A stretch of 64,000 bases of DNA from Mycolicibacterium wolinskyi (GTDB lineage Bacteria > Actinomycetota > Actinomycetes > Mycobacteriales > Mycobacteriaceae), in contig NZ_LQQA01000029.1 of the NCBI RefSeq assembly GCF_002101965.1, positions 372,001-436,000 of the forward strand. Direction: 5' to 3'. Both the position numbers and the translations under genes were made by a program. The notes beneath the pieces were generated by a model. The model saw only the letters and a program-made list of their open reading frames with translations. It searched no databases and had not been told where the DNA came from. Below, one piece after another: positions 41,977 to 50,901 of this stretch; positions within the stretch are counted from its first letter, which is position 1, and each line of letters opens with the position of its first letter.

Positions 41977-43395
41977 ATGTCTCGCACACCCGATGGCTCA
42001 CCGGCCAGCGGCAGATTCCTCACCAAACTCACGGTGATCGCCACGTTGGGCGGGTTGCTGTTCGGTTACGACACCGGCGTGATCTCCGGCGCGCTGCTGT
42101 ACATGAAAGACGACCTGGGCCTCAGCGCCTTCGGCGAAGCGACGGTGGTCAGCTGTCTGCTGTTCCCCGGGGCGGCGTTCGGTGCACTGTTCGGCGGGCG
42201 GGTCGCCGACCGGATCGGTCGCAAGCGCACGCTGTTGGTCTGCGGCGCGCTGTTCCTGGTGGGCGCACTCGGGTGCGCAGTGGCGCCGAACGTGCAGATC
42301 ATGGTCGCGGCCCGCATCGTCCTGGGGCTCGGGGTGGGCGCGGCGGCAGTCACCTGCCCGCTGTACCTGGCGGAGATGGCGCCCGCAGATCGGCGAGGCC
42401 GCATGGTCACGATCAACGAACTGATGATCGTGACGGGCCAGATGCTGGCCTTCGCCACGAACGCGTTGCTCGACCGGCTCATCCACGACCCGCACGTGTG
42501 GCGCACGATGCTCGCAGTGGCCGCCATACCTGCGGTCGCGCTGCTCTTGGGCATGTTGGTATTGCCCGACTCGCCACGTTGGTACGGCCTCAAGGGCCGC
42601 ATGTCGGAAGCCCGGGCGGTGCTGGGGCTGAGCCGTCCGCCCGTCGAAGCGGACGCCGAATACGACTTGATCGTCGAGCACACCGCACACATGCTCAAGA
42701 GCGCCGCCCCGTCGATGTCGGTCATCCGGGACGTGCCATGGATCCGGCGGGTGGTGTTGATCGGCTGCGGGCTGGCGGTCGTGCAGCAAGCCACCGGGAT
42801 CAACACCGTGAACTACTATGCCCCAACGATTCTCGAGGGGAGCGGGCTGGGCGTCAGCGCCGCCCTGGTCGCGACGATCGCCGTCGGTGTCACCTCCGTG
42901 GTGACCACGATCGTCGGGATCATCCTGCTCGGCTTCGTGGGGCGCCGCACCATGCTGCTCGTCGGGTTCGCGGGCGTCGCGGCGTCGCAGGCCGTCCTGT
43001 CGCTCGTGTTCCTGCTGCCCGAATCGACCACCCGCAGCTACGTGATCCTGGCGTGCATGGTGGCGTTCGTCGCCTTCGTCCAGATGTTCATCGGAACGTG
43101 TGTGTGGCTGCTGCTCGCCGAGATCTTCCCGCTGAGTATCCGCGGGTTCGCCATGGGCGTGGCGGTTTTCGTTCTGTGGTGCACCAACGCCATCATCTCT
43201 TTCCTGTTCCCGCTGCTGAACTCCGCGCTGGGATCGACCGGCACGTTCGCGTTGTTCGTCGTCGTCAACATCGCCTCGTGGCTGTTCGTCCGCCGCTACG
43301 TCCCGGAAACCAAGGGCACCACCCTCGAAGAACTCGAGGAGCGCTTCGAATCTCACGGCACCGCACCGGTCGCCGTCGCATCGAGAGGAATCTGA
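41977..43395 (+). CDS. Sugar porter (MFS), inositol-transporter-like
   Basis: A 472-residue 12-helix sugar porter. It has GGLLFGYDTGVISGALLYMK in helix 1, DRIGRKRTLL after helix 2, YLAEMAPADRRG, the PDSPRWY motif after helix 6, QQATGINTVNYYAPTI in helix 7, and the C-terminal VPETKGTTLEELEE. These fit proton-coupled sugar/polyol porters, and the neighbouring inositol-type enzymes suggest myo-inositol (IolT-like). The ATG at 41977 was chosen because GAGG lies 6 nt upstream; an ATG 12 nt earlier is also in frame. The dehydrogenase gene starts 6 bp later. Confidence 0.88.
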   Translation: MSRTPDGSPASGRFLTKLTVIATLGGLLFGYDTGVISGALLYMKDDLGLSAFGEATVVSCLLFPGAAFGALFGGRVADRIGRKRTLLVCGALFLVGALGCAVAPNVQIMVAARIVLGLGVGAAAVTCPLYLAEMAPADRRGRMVTINELMIVTGQMLAFATNALLDRLIHDPHVWRTMLAVAAIPAVALLLGMLVLPDSPRWYGLKGRMSEARAVLGLSRPPVEADAEYDLIVEHTAHMLKSAAPSMSVIRDVPWIRRVVLIGCGLAVVQQATGINTVNYYAPTILEGSGLGVSAALVATIAVGVTSVVTTIVGIILLGFVGRRTMLLVGFAGVAASQAVLSLVFLLPESTTRSYVILACMVAFVAFVQMFIGTCVWLLLAEIFPLSIRGFAMGVAVFVLWCTNAIISFLFPLLNSALGSTGTFALFVVVNIASWLFVRRYVPETKGTTLEELEERFESHGTAPVAVASRGI

Positions 43396-43401
43396 AAAGC
43401 C

Positions 43402-44421
43402 ATGTCGGATCTACGTGTCGCCGTCCTCGGCGTCGGCCTGATGGGGGCTGACCACGTCGCTCGGATCACCAGCAGGATCTCGGGCGCCCGAGTCGCGGTG
43501 GTCAACGACTATGTCGCGGAGAAAGCCGAGGAGATCGCGGCGGGCGTACCGGGGTGCCGGGCGATCGCCGATCCGTTGGACGCGATCGCCGACGCCGACG
43601 TCGACGCGGTCGTACTGGCCACCCCCGGTGCGACGCATGAGAAGCAATTGCTGGCCTGCCTCGAACACGGCAAGCCCGTGATGTGCGAGAAGCCGTTGAC
43701 CACGGATGTGGAGACGTCTCTTGAGGTGGTGCGCCGCGAAGCCGAGCTCGGCAGGCGACTGATCCAGGTGGGTTTCATGCGCCGATTCGACGATGAGTAT
43801 CAGCACCTGAAAGCCCTGCTGGACAGCGGCGGGCTGGGACGCCCACTGGTGCTGCACTGCACGCACCGCAATCCCGCTGTGCCGCACGGGTTCGGCAGCG
43901 CGATGGTGGTCCGGGATTCCCTTGTGCACGAGGTCGACGTCGCGCGGTTCCTGTTCGACGAGGAGATCGCCTCGATCCAGATCATCAAGCCGGCCCCGAA
44001 TCCATCTGGCCCGCAGGGCCTTGCCGATCCGCAGATCGCGATCCTGCGTACGGTGAGCGGTCGCCACGTCGACGTCGAACTGTTCGTGCACACCGGTGTC
44101 GGCTACGAGGTCCGCACCGAGGTGGTCGGTGAGAAGGGTTCGGCCATGATCGGTTTGGATGTCGGTCTCGTCCGCAGGAGCGCCCCGGGCGCCTGGGGCG
44201 GCCAGATCACGCCCGGCTTCCGTGAGCGGTTCGGCCGCGCCTATGACACCGAGATCCAGCGGTGGGTCGACGCCGTCCGCGACGGATCGAACGTCGACGG
44301 ACCCACGGCGTGGGACGGCTATGCCGCCGCGGCGGTCTGCGAGGCCGGCGTCAAATCGCTGAACTCCGGCGAGGCCGTCACCGTCGACATGGTTGCCCGC
44401 GAATCCATCCCAGGAGCCTGA
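43402..44421 (+). CDS. iolG: Gfo/Idh/MocA oxidoreductase, probable inositol 2-dehydrogenase
   Basis: A 339-residue NAD-dependent dehydrogenase. The N-terminal Rossmann fold has VLGVGLMGADHV (about 7-18), ATPGATHEKQLLACLEHGKPVMCEKPLTTD with the catalytic Lys of EKP (near 97), and the C-terminal domain keeps DSLVHEVDVARFL with the Asp/His pair of myo-inositol dehydrogenases (DxxxH-like). It would oxidise inositol at C2 to scyllo-inosose. It is in an operon between the porter and the TIM-barrel gene. Sugar specificity within the family cannot be settled by motif alone, so the gene symbol is tentative. Confidence 0.8.
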   Translation: MSDLRVAVLGVGLMGADHVARITSRISGARVAVVNDYVAEKAEEIAAGVPGCRAIADPLDAIADADVDAVVLATPGATHEKQLLACLEHGKPVMCEKPLTTDVETSLEVVRREAELGRRLIQVGFMRRFDDEYQHLKALLDSGGLGRPLVLHCTHRNPAVPHGFGSAMVVRDSLVHEVDVARFLFDEEIASIQIIKPAPNPSGPQGLADPQIAILRTVSGRHVDVELFVHTGVGYEVRTEVVGEKGSAMIGLDVGLVRRSAPGAWGGQITPGFRERFGRAYDTEIQRWVDAVRDGSNVDGPTAWDGYAAAAVCEAGVKSLNSGEAVTVDMVARESIPGA

Positions 44422-44422
44422 C

Positions 44423-45295
44423 ATGAAGATCGCGCTTGATCCCACCCCGTTTCACCACTCGCACAGCTTGTTGGAGTTTCCGCGGCTGGTGGCCGAACTC
44501 GGCTATGAATACCTGCAATTGACCCCGCACCGGGATTTCATCCCGTTCTTCAATCATCCCCGCGCCGACGATGCGTTGGTCGCGGCGTTCCGCAAGGCGT
44601 GTGCCGACGCGGGCGTCGGCATCGCCTCGGTACTTCCGGTGTTGCGGTGGTCGGGCCCTGACGAGGACGCCCGTGAAGCTGCCGTGCGCTACTGGAAGCG
44701 CGTCATCCAGATCACCGTCGATCTCGGTGTCAACGTGATCAACACCGAGTTCTCCGGGCGCCCGGAGAGGGCCGAGGAGTCCGAGCGGGCGTTCTTCCGC
44801 TCCATGGAAGAACTCGTGCCGATCTTCGAACGTGAAGGGATCGACGTGCGCATCGATCCGCACCCCGACGACTTCGTCGAGGACGGCATGGAGGCCCTGC
44901 GGATCATCCGAGGCGTCAACTCGCCCAATATCGGCATGGTGTGTGTGGCGTGCCACACCTATCACATGGGTGGCAACATGCTCGACATCATGCGGGCGGC
45001 CGGAGACAAGCTGCGGCTGGTACACGTCGCCGACACCATGGATCACCATGCCTCGCACGGCCTGCGCTACATCACCAACCCGCCGGGCAACCCGGTGCGG
45101 GTACACCAACATCTCAAGATCGGTGACGGCGACATCAACTGGGACGAATTCTTCTCGGGCCTGGCCGAGATCGGCTTCTACGACCGCCCCGACACCGTCA
45201 TGGTGTCCTCGGTCTTCGCCGAAGACGAGAACGCCGACGAGGTCTCGCGCTACCAACTCGCCACCATGACGGAGTACGTGACCAAGTACCGCTGA
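44423..45295 (+). CDS. Sugar phosphate isomerase/epimerase-like TIM-barrel protein
   Basis: A 290-residue AP-endonuclease-2-like TIM barrel of the IolE/IolH type. It has metal-ligand motifs along the barrel: NVINTEFSG (Glu), VRIDPHPDDF (Asp/His), VCVACHTYHMGGN (His), LVHVADTMDHH (His), and HLKIGDGDINWDEF (Asp) near the end. These correspond to dehydratase/isomerase enzymes that act on scyllo-inosose or related keto-sugars. AGGAG precedes the ATG, one base after the iolG-like stop. It is the last gene of the module, which lacks iolB, iolC and iolD here; they must lie elsewhere if the pathway is complete. Confidence 0.8.
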   Translation: MKIALDPTPFHHSHSLLEFPRLVAELGYEYLQLTPHRDFIPFFNHPRADDALVAAFRKACADAGVGIASVLPVLRWSGPDEDAREAAVRYWKRVIQITVDLGVNVINTEFSGRPERAEESERAFFRSMEELVPIFEREGIDVRIDPHPDDFVEDGMEALRIIRGVNSPNIGMVCVACHTYHMGGNMLDIMRAAGDKLRLVHVADTMDHHASHGLRYITNPPGNPVRVHQHLKIGDGDINWDEFFSGLAEIGFYDRPDTVMVSSVFAEDENADEVSRYQLATMTEYVTKYR

Positions 45296-45309
45296 GTTTT
45301 TTCGCGAGC

Positions 45310-45357
45310 AGACACGCGGGTACCCGGTACGCCACCGTTCCGGGTACCTAAGTGTCT
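45310..45357. terminator. Strong bidirectional hairpin between convergent genes
   Basis: AGACAC and GTGTCT (45310-45315 / 45352-45357) flank a 9-bp stem GGTACCCGG (45319-45327) / CCGGGTACC (45340-45348) with a 12-nt loop. The TAG of the glycerate kinase (minus strand, 45348-45350) lies at the foot of the stem. There is no long T-run, but the G/C-rich stem suits termination in both directions. Confidence 0.7.
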
Positions 45358-46463
45358 GTTGGAGCGGGGGAGTAGCTGCGGCCGATCCGCGCCCCGATCG
45401 TGCACAGAGCCTCTGCAGTGCGCGCCCGATCACGGGACGTATCGGATCCGGCGAAGTCGGCCACTGCGTAGATGTCGCGGAACAACGCGGTGTGGGAGGT
45501 GAGATCGTTGCGCCCGACCACCGCCACCACCGGTGTGGGCGCGGACCGTGCGGCGACTGCCGCGGGTAACTTGCCGGCAAGAGTTTGGCCGTCCAGGCGT
45601 CCCTCGCCCGTCACGACCAGATCCGCATCGCTCACGTGGTCATCGAAACTCAGCAGGTCCAGGAAAAATCTAGCGCCGCTGGACATCTGAGCGCCGAGAG
45701 CCAAGGCGGCGAACCCGCAGCCACCGGCAGCTCCGGCACCGCGCGTCTGCGCCCAGGTCTCCGCTCGGAAGCCGGCCCGGGCCCAAACTGCGACGAGATG
45801 CTGCAGGCCAGACTCAAGCCGGTCGACATCGGCGCCGCCTGCGCCTTTTTGAGGCCCGAACACGACCGCCGCACCTTGGGGTCCGTTCAGTGGACTGGCT
45901 ACGTCGCTGGCGACCACGAGATCGGTTCCACGTGTGTCGATCGCGTTCTCGGTGCGGATGCCCTCGATCTGGTGCAGATTGTGGGCCGCAGGTTGCAGGG
46001 GCATGCCGGATCCGTCCAGGAACTCGTAACCGAGCGCGGCAAGCATGCCCGTGCCGCCGTCCGTACTCGCGCTACCGCCGAGTGCCAGCACAATTCGGCG
46101 GGCGCCGAGTCCCACTGCATACCTGATCGCTTCCCCGAAACCCTTGCTGGAAGCGGTCATCGGCGCAAGCGCGCCGGCCGGTAGTGTGGTCAATCCACAA
46201 CTGTCGGCCACCTCGACGACTGCCGAGCCGTCGCGAACAGCGATGGTGGTCGTGCGAGCCCTTCCGAGAGCATCGGCCACCTCGCACCGGTGCGGTTCAA
46301 ACCCCGCTGACAGAGCGGCGGCTACACTGCCGTCGCCGCCGTCTGCCAGTGGCAGCGTGACGCACAGTGCCCCGGTCTGGGCCAGACCAGTGGAGATGTT
46401 CTCGGCTACCTCTCCCGCGGCCAGGCTCCCTTTGAACTTGTCGGGGGCGACCAGAACACGCAT
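45348..46463 (-). CDS. Glycerate kinase (GlxK/GarK type)
   Basis: A 371-residue class II (GlxK/GarK-type) glycerate kinase: MRVLVAPDKFKGSLAAGEVAENI start, LADGGDGSV, ALGGSASTDGGTGMLAALGYEFLD, and VTGEGRLDGQTLAGK. It phosphorylates D-glycerate to 2-phosphoglycerate (or 3-phosphoglycerate in some members). The ATG was chosen with GAGG 8 nt upstream; an in-frame TTG is one codon earlier. It is the last gene of an operon with tartrate dehydrogenase and DctA, which fits removal of glycerate made from tartrate. Confidence 0.92.
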   Translation of the reverse strand: MRVLVAPDKFKGSLAAGEVAENISTGLAQTGALCVTLPLADGGDGSVAAALSAGFEPHRCEVADALGRARTTTIAVRDGSAVVEVADSCGLTTLPAGALAPMTASSKGFGEAIRYAVGLGARRIVLALGGSASTDGGTGMLAALGYEFLDGSGMPLQPAAHNLHQIEGIRTENAIDTRGTDLVVASDVASPLNGPQGAAVVFGPQKGAGGADVDRLESGLQHLVAVWARAGFRAETWAQTRGAGAAGGCGFAALALGAQMSSGARFFLDLLSFDDHVSDADLVVTGEGRLDGQTLAGKLPAAVAARSAPTPVVAVVGRNDLTSHTALFRDIYAVADFAGSDTSRDRARTAEALCTIGARIGRSYSPAPTDT

Positions 46464-46479
46464 CAACGTCGCCTCGCGC

Positions 46480-47841
46480 TCAGGCTTGCCCGGTCAGAGC
46501 CGGAGTACGAGGATCGGCCGGTTCGGGCTCGGAATCATGGCCGGCCACGGCCTCTTCCACAGGCGGAAGATCGTTTTCCGAGAACACTGCCCGGGCCCGG
46601 TCGGTGTCGAGTTCGTTGTTCCACTTCGCGATGAACAAGGTCGCAACCGCGTTGCCGATGAAGTTGACCAGGGCTCGGCACTCCGACATGAACTTGTCGA
46701 TCCCGAAGATGAGCATGATGCCGATGGCGGGAATGTGGCCGATCGTGCTGAGCGTCGCGGTAAGGGCGATGAACCCGCCGCCCGCCACTCCTGCTGCGCC
46801 CTTCGACGTCAGCAGCATGACCGCGAGCAGTCCGATTTGCTGGCCTATGGTCAGGTCTGTGTTGGTCGCCTGCGCGATGTACACGGCGGCCAACGACAGG
46901 TAGATGGCTGCACCGTCGAGGTTGAAGCTGTATCCGGTGGGCACGACCAATCCGACAGTTGTCTTGCTAACCCCCGCATGTTCGAGCTTTCGCATGAGCC
47001 CGGGTAACGCCGGTTCAGCCGTCGAGGTGCCGAGGATCAGTACGAGCTCCTCGCGGAGGTAACGCAGCATGTGAAAGATGTTGAGCCGCAGGTAGGCCAT
47101 CACCGAACCGAGAATGACGAACACGAACAACGCGGAGGTCGCGTAGAACAGCAGAATCAAGCTGCCCAGACTCGTCAGCGTCGAGACGCCGTACTTCCCG
47201 ATGGCATAGGCCATCGCGCCGAACGCACCCAACGGCGCGAGCTTCATGACGTACGACAGCACCTTGAAGACGATCTTGGTGAGCCGGTTGACCGCATCGA
47301 GGACCGGTCCTCCGATCTGGCCGACCGCATTGAGCGCTACACCGAAAATGACTGCCAAGAAGATGATCTGCAGGATGTCCCCCTCGACGAAGGGCTCGAC
47401 AACGCTGTGCGGCACGAGATGGGTGATGAACTCCCACCACTGCTTTTCCTCGCCCGCAGTGATCATCTTCTGTGCGGAATCGCTGGCCTCGATCTTGCTC
47501 GGGTCGGCATTCACGCCGTCGCCCAGCCGGAAGATGTTGATCGCTACCAGACCGGCGATCATCGCCAGGATCGTGCCGATCTGAAAATAGGTAAGAGCCT
47601 TGATTCCCGTCATACCGACCTTCTTCAAGTCGGCGACACTGGCGATGCCGCCGACGATCGTCAGAAATACGATCGGACCGATCAGCATTTTCATCGCCGT
47701 GACGAACGTGGTCCCGATCGGTTCCATCGCCACACCGGCCGCCGGTGCCAGCCATCCTAGGAAGATGCCGATGACGATGGCGACGAGCACCCAGAAGTAC
47801 AGTTGGCGGTACCACCGCTTCTTCGCGCTGGCCTGGTTCAT
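46480..47841 (-). CDS. dctA: C4-dicarboxylate/proton symporter DctA
   Basis: A 453-residue dicarboxylate/cation symporter with eight helices and two re-entrant loops. GTSTAEPALPGLMRKLE carries the serine-rich hairpin 1 region, TGYSFNLDGAAIYLS the conserved NLDG helix, LTSKGAAGVAGGGFIAL hairpin 2, and CRALVNFIGNAVATLF helix 8. DctA-type carriers import succinate, fumarate, malate and often tartrate. It lies between the tartrate dehydrogenase and glycerate kinase genes on one transcript, so tartrate or D-malate is the probable cargo. Confidence 0.93.
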   Translation of the reverse strand: MNQASAKKRWYRQLYFWVLVAIVIGIFLGWLAPAAGVAMEPIGTTFVTAMKMLIGPIVFLTIVGGIASVADLKKVGMTGIKALTYFQIGTILAMIAGLVAINIFRLGDGVNADPSKIEASDSAQKMITAGEEKQWWEFITHLVPHSVVEPFVEGDILQIIFLAVIFGVALNAVGQIGGPVLDAVNRLTKIVFKVLSYVMKLAPLGAFGAMAYAIGKYGVSTLTSLGSLILLFYATSALFVFVILGSVMAYLRLNIFHMLRYLREELVLILGTSTAEPALPGLMRKLEHAGVSKTTVGLVVPTGYSFNLDGAAIYLSLAAVYIAQATNTDLTIGQQIGLLAVMLLTSKGAAGVAGGGFIALTATLSTIGHIPAIGIMLIFGIDKFMSECRALVNFIGNAVATLFIAKWNNELDTDRARAVFSENDLPPVEEAVAGHDSEPEPADPRTPALTGQA

Positions 47842-47870
47842 GTCGAATCCTCCGGTGTCCGGTGTGGCGC

Positions 47871-48962
47871 TCAGGCCAGGGTCAGGGCTGGGGTGAGGGC
47901 CGCGATAACGGCGTCGGTCATGTCGTCGGTGTCGGATGATCCACCGATGTCACGGGTGAGAACTCCGCTACCGGTGGCGCTTTCGATGGCTGCCTCGACC
48001 CGGCGGGCTTCGTCGTGCAAGCCGAAATGGTCGAGCATCAACGCAGCGCTGGCGATGGCACCGATGGGGTTGCTCACGCCCTGTCCGGCGATGTCGGGCG
48101 CTGAGCCGTGGACGGGTTCGAACATGCTCGGGAAGCGTCGCTCCGGGTTGAGATTGGCGCTGGCGGCCACGCCAAGGCTACCGGCGAGTGCCGAACCGAG
48201 GTCGGAGAGAATGTCGGCGTTGAGGTTGGAGGCCACGACTACCGAAAGATCCTCCGGGTGCAGGATGAACTTGGCGCTCATGGCGTCGACGAGCACGCTC
48301 TCGGTGTCGACGTCAGGATAATCCCGCGCGACCCGTTGGAATACCTCGTCCCACAACACCATTCCGTACTGCTGTGCGTTGGATTTGGTCACGCTGGATA
48401 CCTTCTTGACCCGGCGGGTGAGGGCCAGATCGAACGCGAACCGCATGATGCGCTCGCAGCCCTTCTCGGTGAACAGCGCGGTCTGCAGCGCTACTTCGTT
48501 CCCGGCGCCGCGACCCGATAGGTTGCGCCCGCCGAGACCCGCATACTCTCCTTCGCTGTTCTCACGTACCACGACCCAGTCCAGATCGTGGTGGTCGGCT
48601 TTGCGGAGCGGCGATACGACGCCTGGCAGGAACTTCACCGGACGGATGTTGGCCCACTGGTCGAAGTTCTGGGTGATATTGAGGCGCAGGCCCCACAGGC
48701 TGATGTGGTCGGGCACGTTCTGCCACCCGACAGCACCGAAGTAGATGGCGTCGAATCCCTTGAGGATGTCGAGACCGTCGTCGGCCATCATCTTCCCGGT
48801 CTGCTCGTAGTACTCGCATCCCCACGGGAACTTTGTCCAATCGAAGATGAACTCACCACCAGACTGCTCGGCAATGGTGTCCAATACACGGCGGCCGGCG
48901 GCCACCACTTCCTTGCCGACACCATCGGCCGGGATCGCGGCGATCTTGAATGTTTGTGTCAT
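47871..48962 (-). CDS. Tartrate dehydrogenase/decarboxylase (TtuC/DmlA family)
   Basis: A 363-residue beta-decarboxylating dehydrogenase. It has IPADGVGKEVVAAGRRVL at the N-terminus, GAVGWQNVPDHISLWGLRL and LNITQNFDQWANIRPVKF (the marks of the tartrate/D-malate branch instead of isopropylmalate), VVRENSEGEYAGLGG, and the metal Asp residues in VDAMSAKFILHPEDLSVVVASNLNADILSDL. With NAD and Mn2+ these enzymes turn tartrate into D-glycerate plus CO2, or D-malate into pyruvate. The glycerate kinase downstream favours tartrate. It is the first gene of the operon, 139 bp from the divergent LysR gene. Confidence 0.88.
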   Translation of the reverse strand: MTQTFKIAAIPADGVGKEVVAAGRRVLDTIAEQSGGEFIFDWTKFPWGCEYYEQTGKMMADDGLDILKGFDAIYFGAVGWQNVPDHISLWGLRLNITQNFDQWANIRPVKFLPGVVSPLRKADHHDLDWVVVRENSEGEYAGLGGRNLSGRGAGNEVALQTALFTEKGCERIMRFAFDLALTRRVKKVSSVTKSNAQQYGMVLWDEVFQRVARDYPDVDTESVLVDAMSAKFILHPEDLSVVVASNLNADILSDLGSALAGSLGVAASANLNPERRFPSMFEPVHGSAPDIAGQGVSNPIGAIASAALMLDHFGLHDEARRVEAAIESATGSGVLTRDIGGSSDTDDMTDAVIAALTPALTLA

Positions 48963-49062
48963 GGAACTCCCTTTCTTCGGGTGTTGTCTGAGTCACATGT
49001 CGTACGTCCCATTAGCAGGCCGATCCGGTATCCAGGTCCAGGACAAACTTGCGATCAGCCAT

Positions 49063-49077
49063 ATAGGCTGGGCCTAT
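49063..49077. promoter_or_regulatory. LysR box (T-N11-A) in the tartrate operon promoter region
   Basis: ATAGGC-TGG-GCCTAT is a perfect 6-bp-arm repeat containing the T-N11-A pattern (T at 49064, A at 49076). It is 24 bp upstream of the LysR ATG and 100 bp upstream of the tartrate dehydrogenase start, as expected for an autoregulated LysR controlling a divergent operon. Confidence 0.65.
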
Positions 49078-49101
49078 CGAAGCAGTTCAAGGCGGTGGTC
49101 G

Positions 49102-49995
49102 ATGGACGTACGACAGCTGAAGTACTTCCTTGCGGTGGTCGATTGCGGTGGTTTCGGCAAGGCGGCCGACCAGCTCTTGATCGCGCAGCCCTCGTTGTCG
49201 CAGGCGATCGCTGGATTCGAGCGCGAGCTAGGGGCACCGCTGTTTCACCGAGTGGGTCGTGGCGTCGTCCTCAGTGATGCGGGGAGAGCGCTGGTCGGCC
49301 CTGCGCGTGTCGTACTGAGGGATGTCGAGGAGGCCGAGGCTGCGATGCGTGAGCTCAAGGGCTTACGTGGTGGTCGCCTGGATCTGATCACGATGCCTTC
49401 GCCGGGCATGGAACCATTTACCACAATCCTGACTGCGTTTGCGCGGGAACATCCCGACGTCACTGTCAACGCCGAAGCCGGATTCACACCCGAAGAGGTG
49501 TTGTCGGCGGTGCGGAGTGGTGCCTGTGAAATCGGCATCCTAGGTGCGCCGGCACCTGTTCGCGCTCCCGATCTCGATGTGGTCGCCTTGGAAAGTCAAG
49601 CGCTGGTGCTGATTTCCGGCCCCGACGATGACGTGGTTACCGGCTCCACCGTGCGGCGCGACGAGCTCAGCGGCTGCCGGTTGATCGTTTCGCAACGCGG
49701 TTCACTGATGCGCGCTTTGGTGGACGATGTACTCGCGGAGGGAATCGATATCACGATTGCAGCCGAGATCGCGCACCGCACTTCGATTCTGCCGATGGTG
49801 CTCAACGGGCTTGGGCGTGCCGTCATGCCGTCCTCCTGGACGCAGACGGCGCGTCGCTCCGGTGCCCGGGTGCAGCGGATTGTGCCCGAGTCATACCTGC
49901 ACGTCGGTGCGGTGAGCCGTCGCACGCATCTCACTGCGCCTGCGGTGGCGTTCATGGCCGAAGCGCGCCGCTATCGACATGGTAAGCAGATCTGA
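49102..49995 (+). CDS. LysR-family regulator of the tartrate operon
   Basis: A 297-residue LysR-type regulator: helix-turn-helix VRQLKYFLAVVDCGGFGKAADQLLIAQPSLSQAIAGFERELG at residues 3-45, followed by a two-lobed effector domain (GRLDLITMPSPG, EVLSAVRSGACEIGILGAP). It is divergent from the tartrate dehydrogenase, DctA and glycerate kinase operon, and a T-N11-A box lies between. I infer that tartrate, D-malate or an analogue is its inducer. The ATG used has a GGTGG sequence 4-8 nt upstream, and the reading frame further upstream has no matching N-terminal LysR sequence. Confidence 0.88.
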   Translation: MDVRQLKYFLAVVDCGGFGKAADQLLIAQPSLSQAIAGFERELGAPLFHRVGRGVVLSDAGRALVGPARVVLRDVEEAEAAMRELKGLRGGRLDLITMPSPGMEPFTTILTAFAREHPDVTVNAEAGFTPEEVLSAVRSGACEIGILGAPAPVRAPDLDVVALESQALVLISGPDDDVVTGSTVRRDELSGCRLIVSQRGSLMRALVDDVLAEGIDITIAAEIAHRTSILPMVLNGLGRAVMPSSWTQTARRSGARVQRIVPESYLHVGAVSRRTHLTAPAVAFMAEARRYRHGKQI

Positions 49996-50009
49996 GCTTA
50001 TGGCCAGTG

Positions 50010-50026
50010 CATTAGCATTGCTAATG
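50010..50026. promoter_or_regulatory. Inverted repeat CATTAGC-ATT-GCTAATG abutting a GTG start
   Basis: Perfect 7-bp arms around ATT. The last G is the first base of the GTG start codon of the ArgP/LysG-like gene. No ribosome site precedes that start, so the mRNA may be leaderless, with the operator over the transcription start. Confidence 0.5.
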
Positions 50027-50901
50027 TGCAGATCGACGGCCAACAGCTCGCCGCGTTCGCCGCGGTGATCGAGCTCGGGAGCTTTGATGCCGCAGCGCAG
50101 CGGTTGCATGTCACCCCGTCGGCCGTGAGCCAGCGGATCAAAGCGTTGGAACAGCGGGTCGGCCAGGTGCTCGTGGTGCGCGAGAAGCCGTGCACGGCAA
50201 CGCCGGCCGGGATTCCGTTGTTGCGTCTGGCGGCTCAGACGGCATTGTTGGAGTCGGAGACGCTGACGGAGATGAGCGGTGGTTCGGCGCATCGCACGCG
50301 GATTGCGTTGGCTGTCAACGCCGATTCGATGGCGACGTGGTTCACCGGAGTGTTCGGGCAGCTGCCGGAGGTGCTTTTCGACATCCGGATCGAGGACCAG
50401 GACTTCTCGGCGCGGCTGCTGCGCGAAGGCGTGGTGATGGGTGCGGTGACGACCGAACGGACCGCGGTGACGGGCTGTCGTGTGTATCCGCTGGGGGCGA
50501 TGCGCTATGTGCCCGTAGCCAGTGTCGAGTACGTGGAACGCCACTTCCCAGACGGCTTCACCAGGGACGCCGCCGCCAGGGCTCCGTCGCTGGCGTGGAA
50601 TCGCGATGACACACTGCAGGATCAATTGGTTCGCAAGGCGTTTCGTAGGGACATCGCCCGACCGACACATTTCATCCCGACCGCAGAGGGATTCGGAGCC
50701 GCGGTGAAGACCGGGCTGGGATGGGGTATGTACCCGGAAGAGCTCATCGATGAGTCCTTCGTGCCGGTCACCCCACATCACCTAGATGTCCCGTTGTTTT
50801 GGCAATGCTGGAAGCTCGACAGCCCGACGGTCACCGCCATCACCGACGCGGTCCGGTCAGCCGCACGGAATCTGCGGCTGACCGGTAGGCCACGACGCTA
50901 G
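50026..50901 (+). CDS. ArgP/LysG-like LysR-family regulator
   Basis: A 291-residue LysR protein whose helix-turn-helix DGQQLAAFAAVIELGSFDAAAQRLHVTPSAVSQRIKALEQRVGQVLVVR and effector domain resemble the ArgP/LysG (IciA) branch, which senses lysine or arginine and controls the exporter LysE or ArgO. No lysE gene is adjacent. Instead, it converges on the NAD-glutamate dehydrogenase gene with a 4-bp stop overlap; in E. coli ArgP affects gdhA, so a link is possible but not shown. A palindrome touches its GTG start, suggesting autoregulation and a leaderless mRNA. Confidence 0.82.
   Translation: MQIDGQQLAAFAAVIELGSFDAAAQRLHVTPSAVSQRIKALEQRVGQVLVVREKPCTATPAGIPLLRLAAQTALLESETLTEMSGGSAHRTRIALAVNADSMATWFTGVFGQLPEVLFDIRIEDQDFSARLLREGVVMGAVTTERTAVTGCRVYPLGAMRYVPVASVEYVERHFPDGFTRDAAARAPSLAWNRDDTLQDQLVRKAFRRDIARPTHFIPTAEGFGAAVKTGLGWGMYPEELIDESFVPVTPHHLDVPLFWQCWKLDSPTVTAITDAVRSAARNLRLTGRPRR

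Noticed and set aside
46280..46310. GGTTCAAACCCC-like sequence resembling a tRNA T-loop
   Set aside because: It lies within the glycerate kinase coding sequence, with no acceptor or anticodon stem around it.
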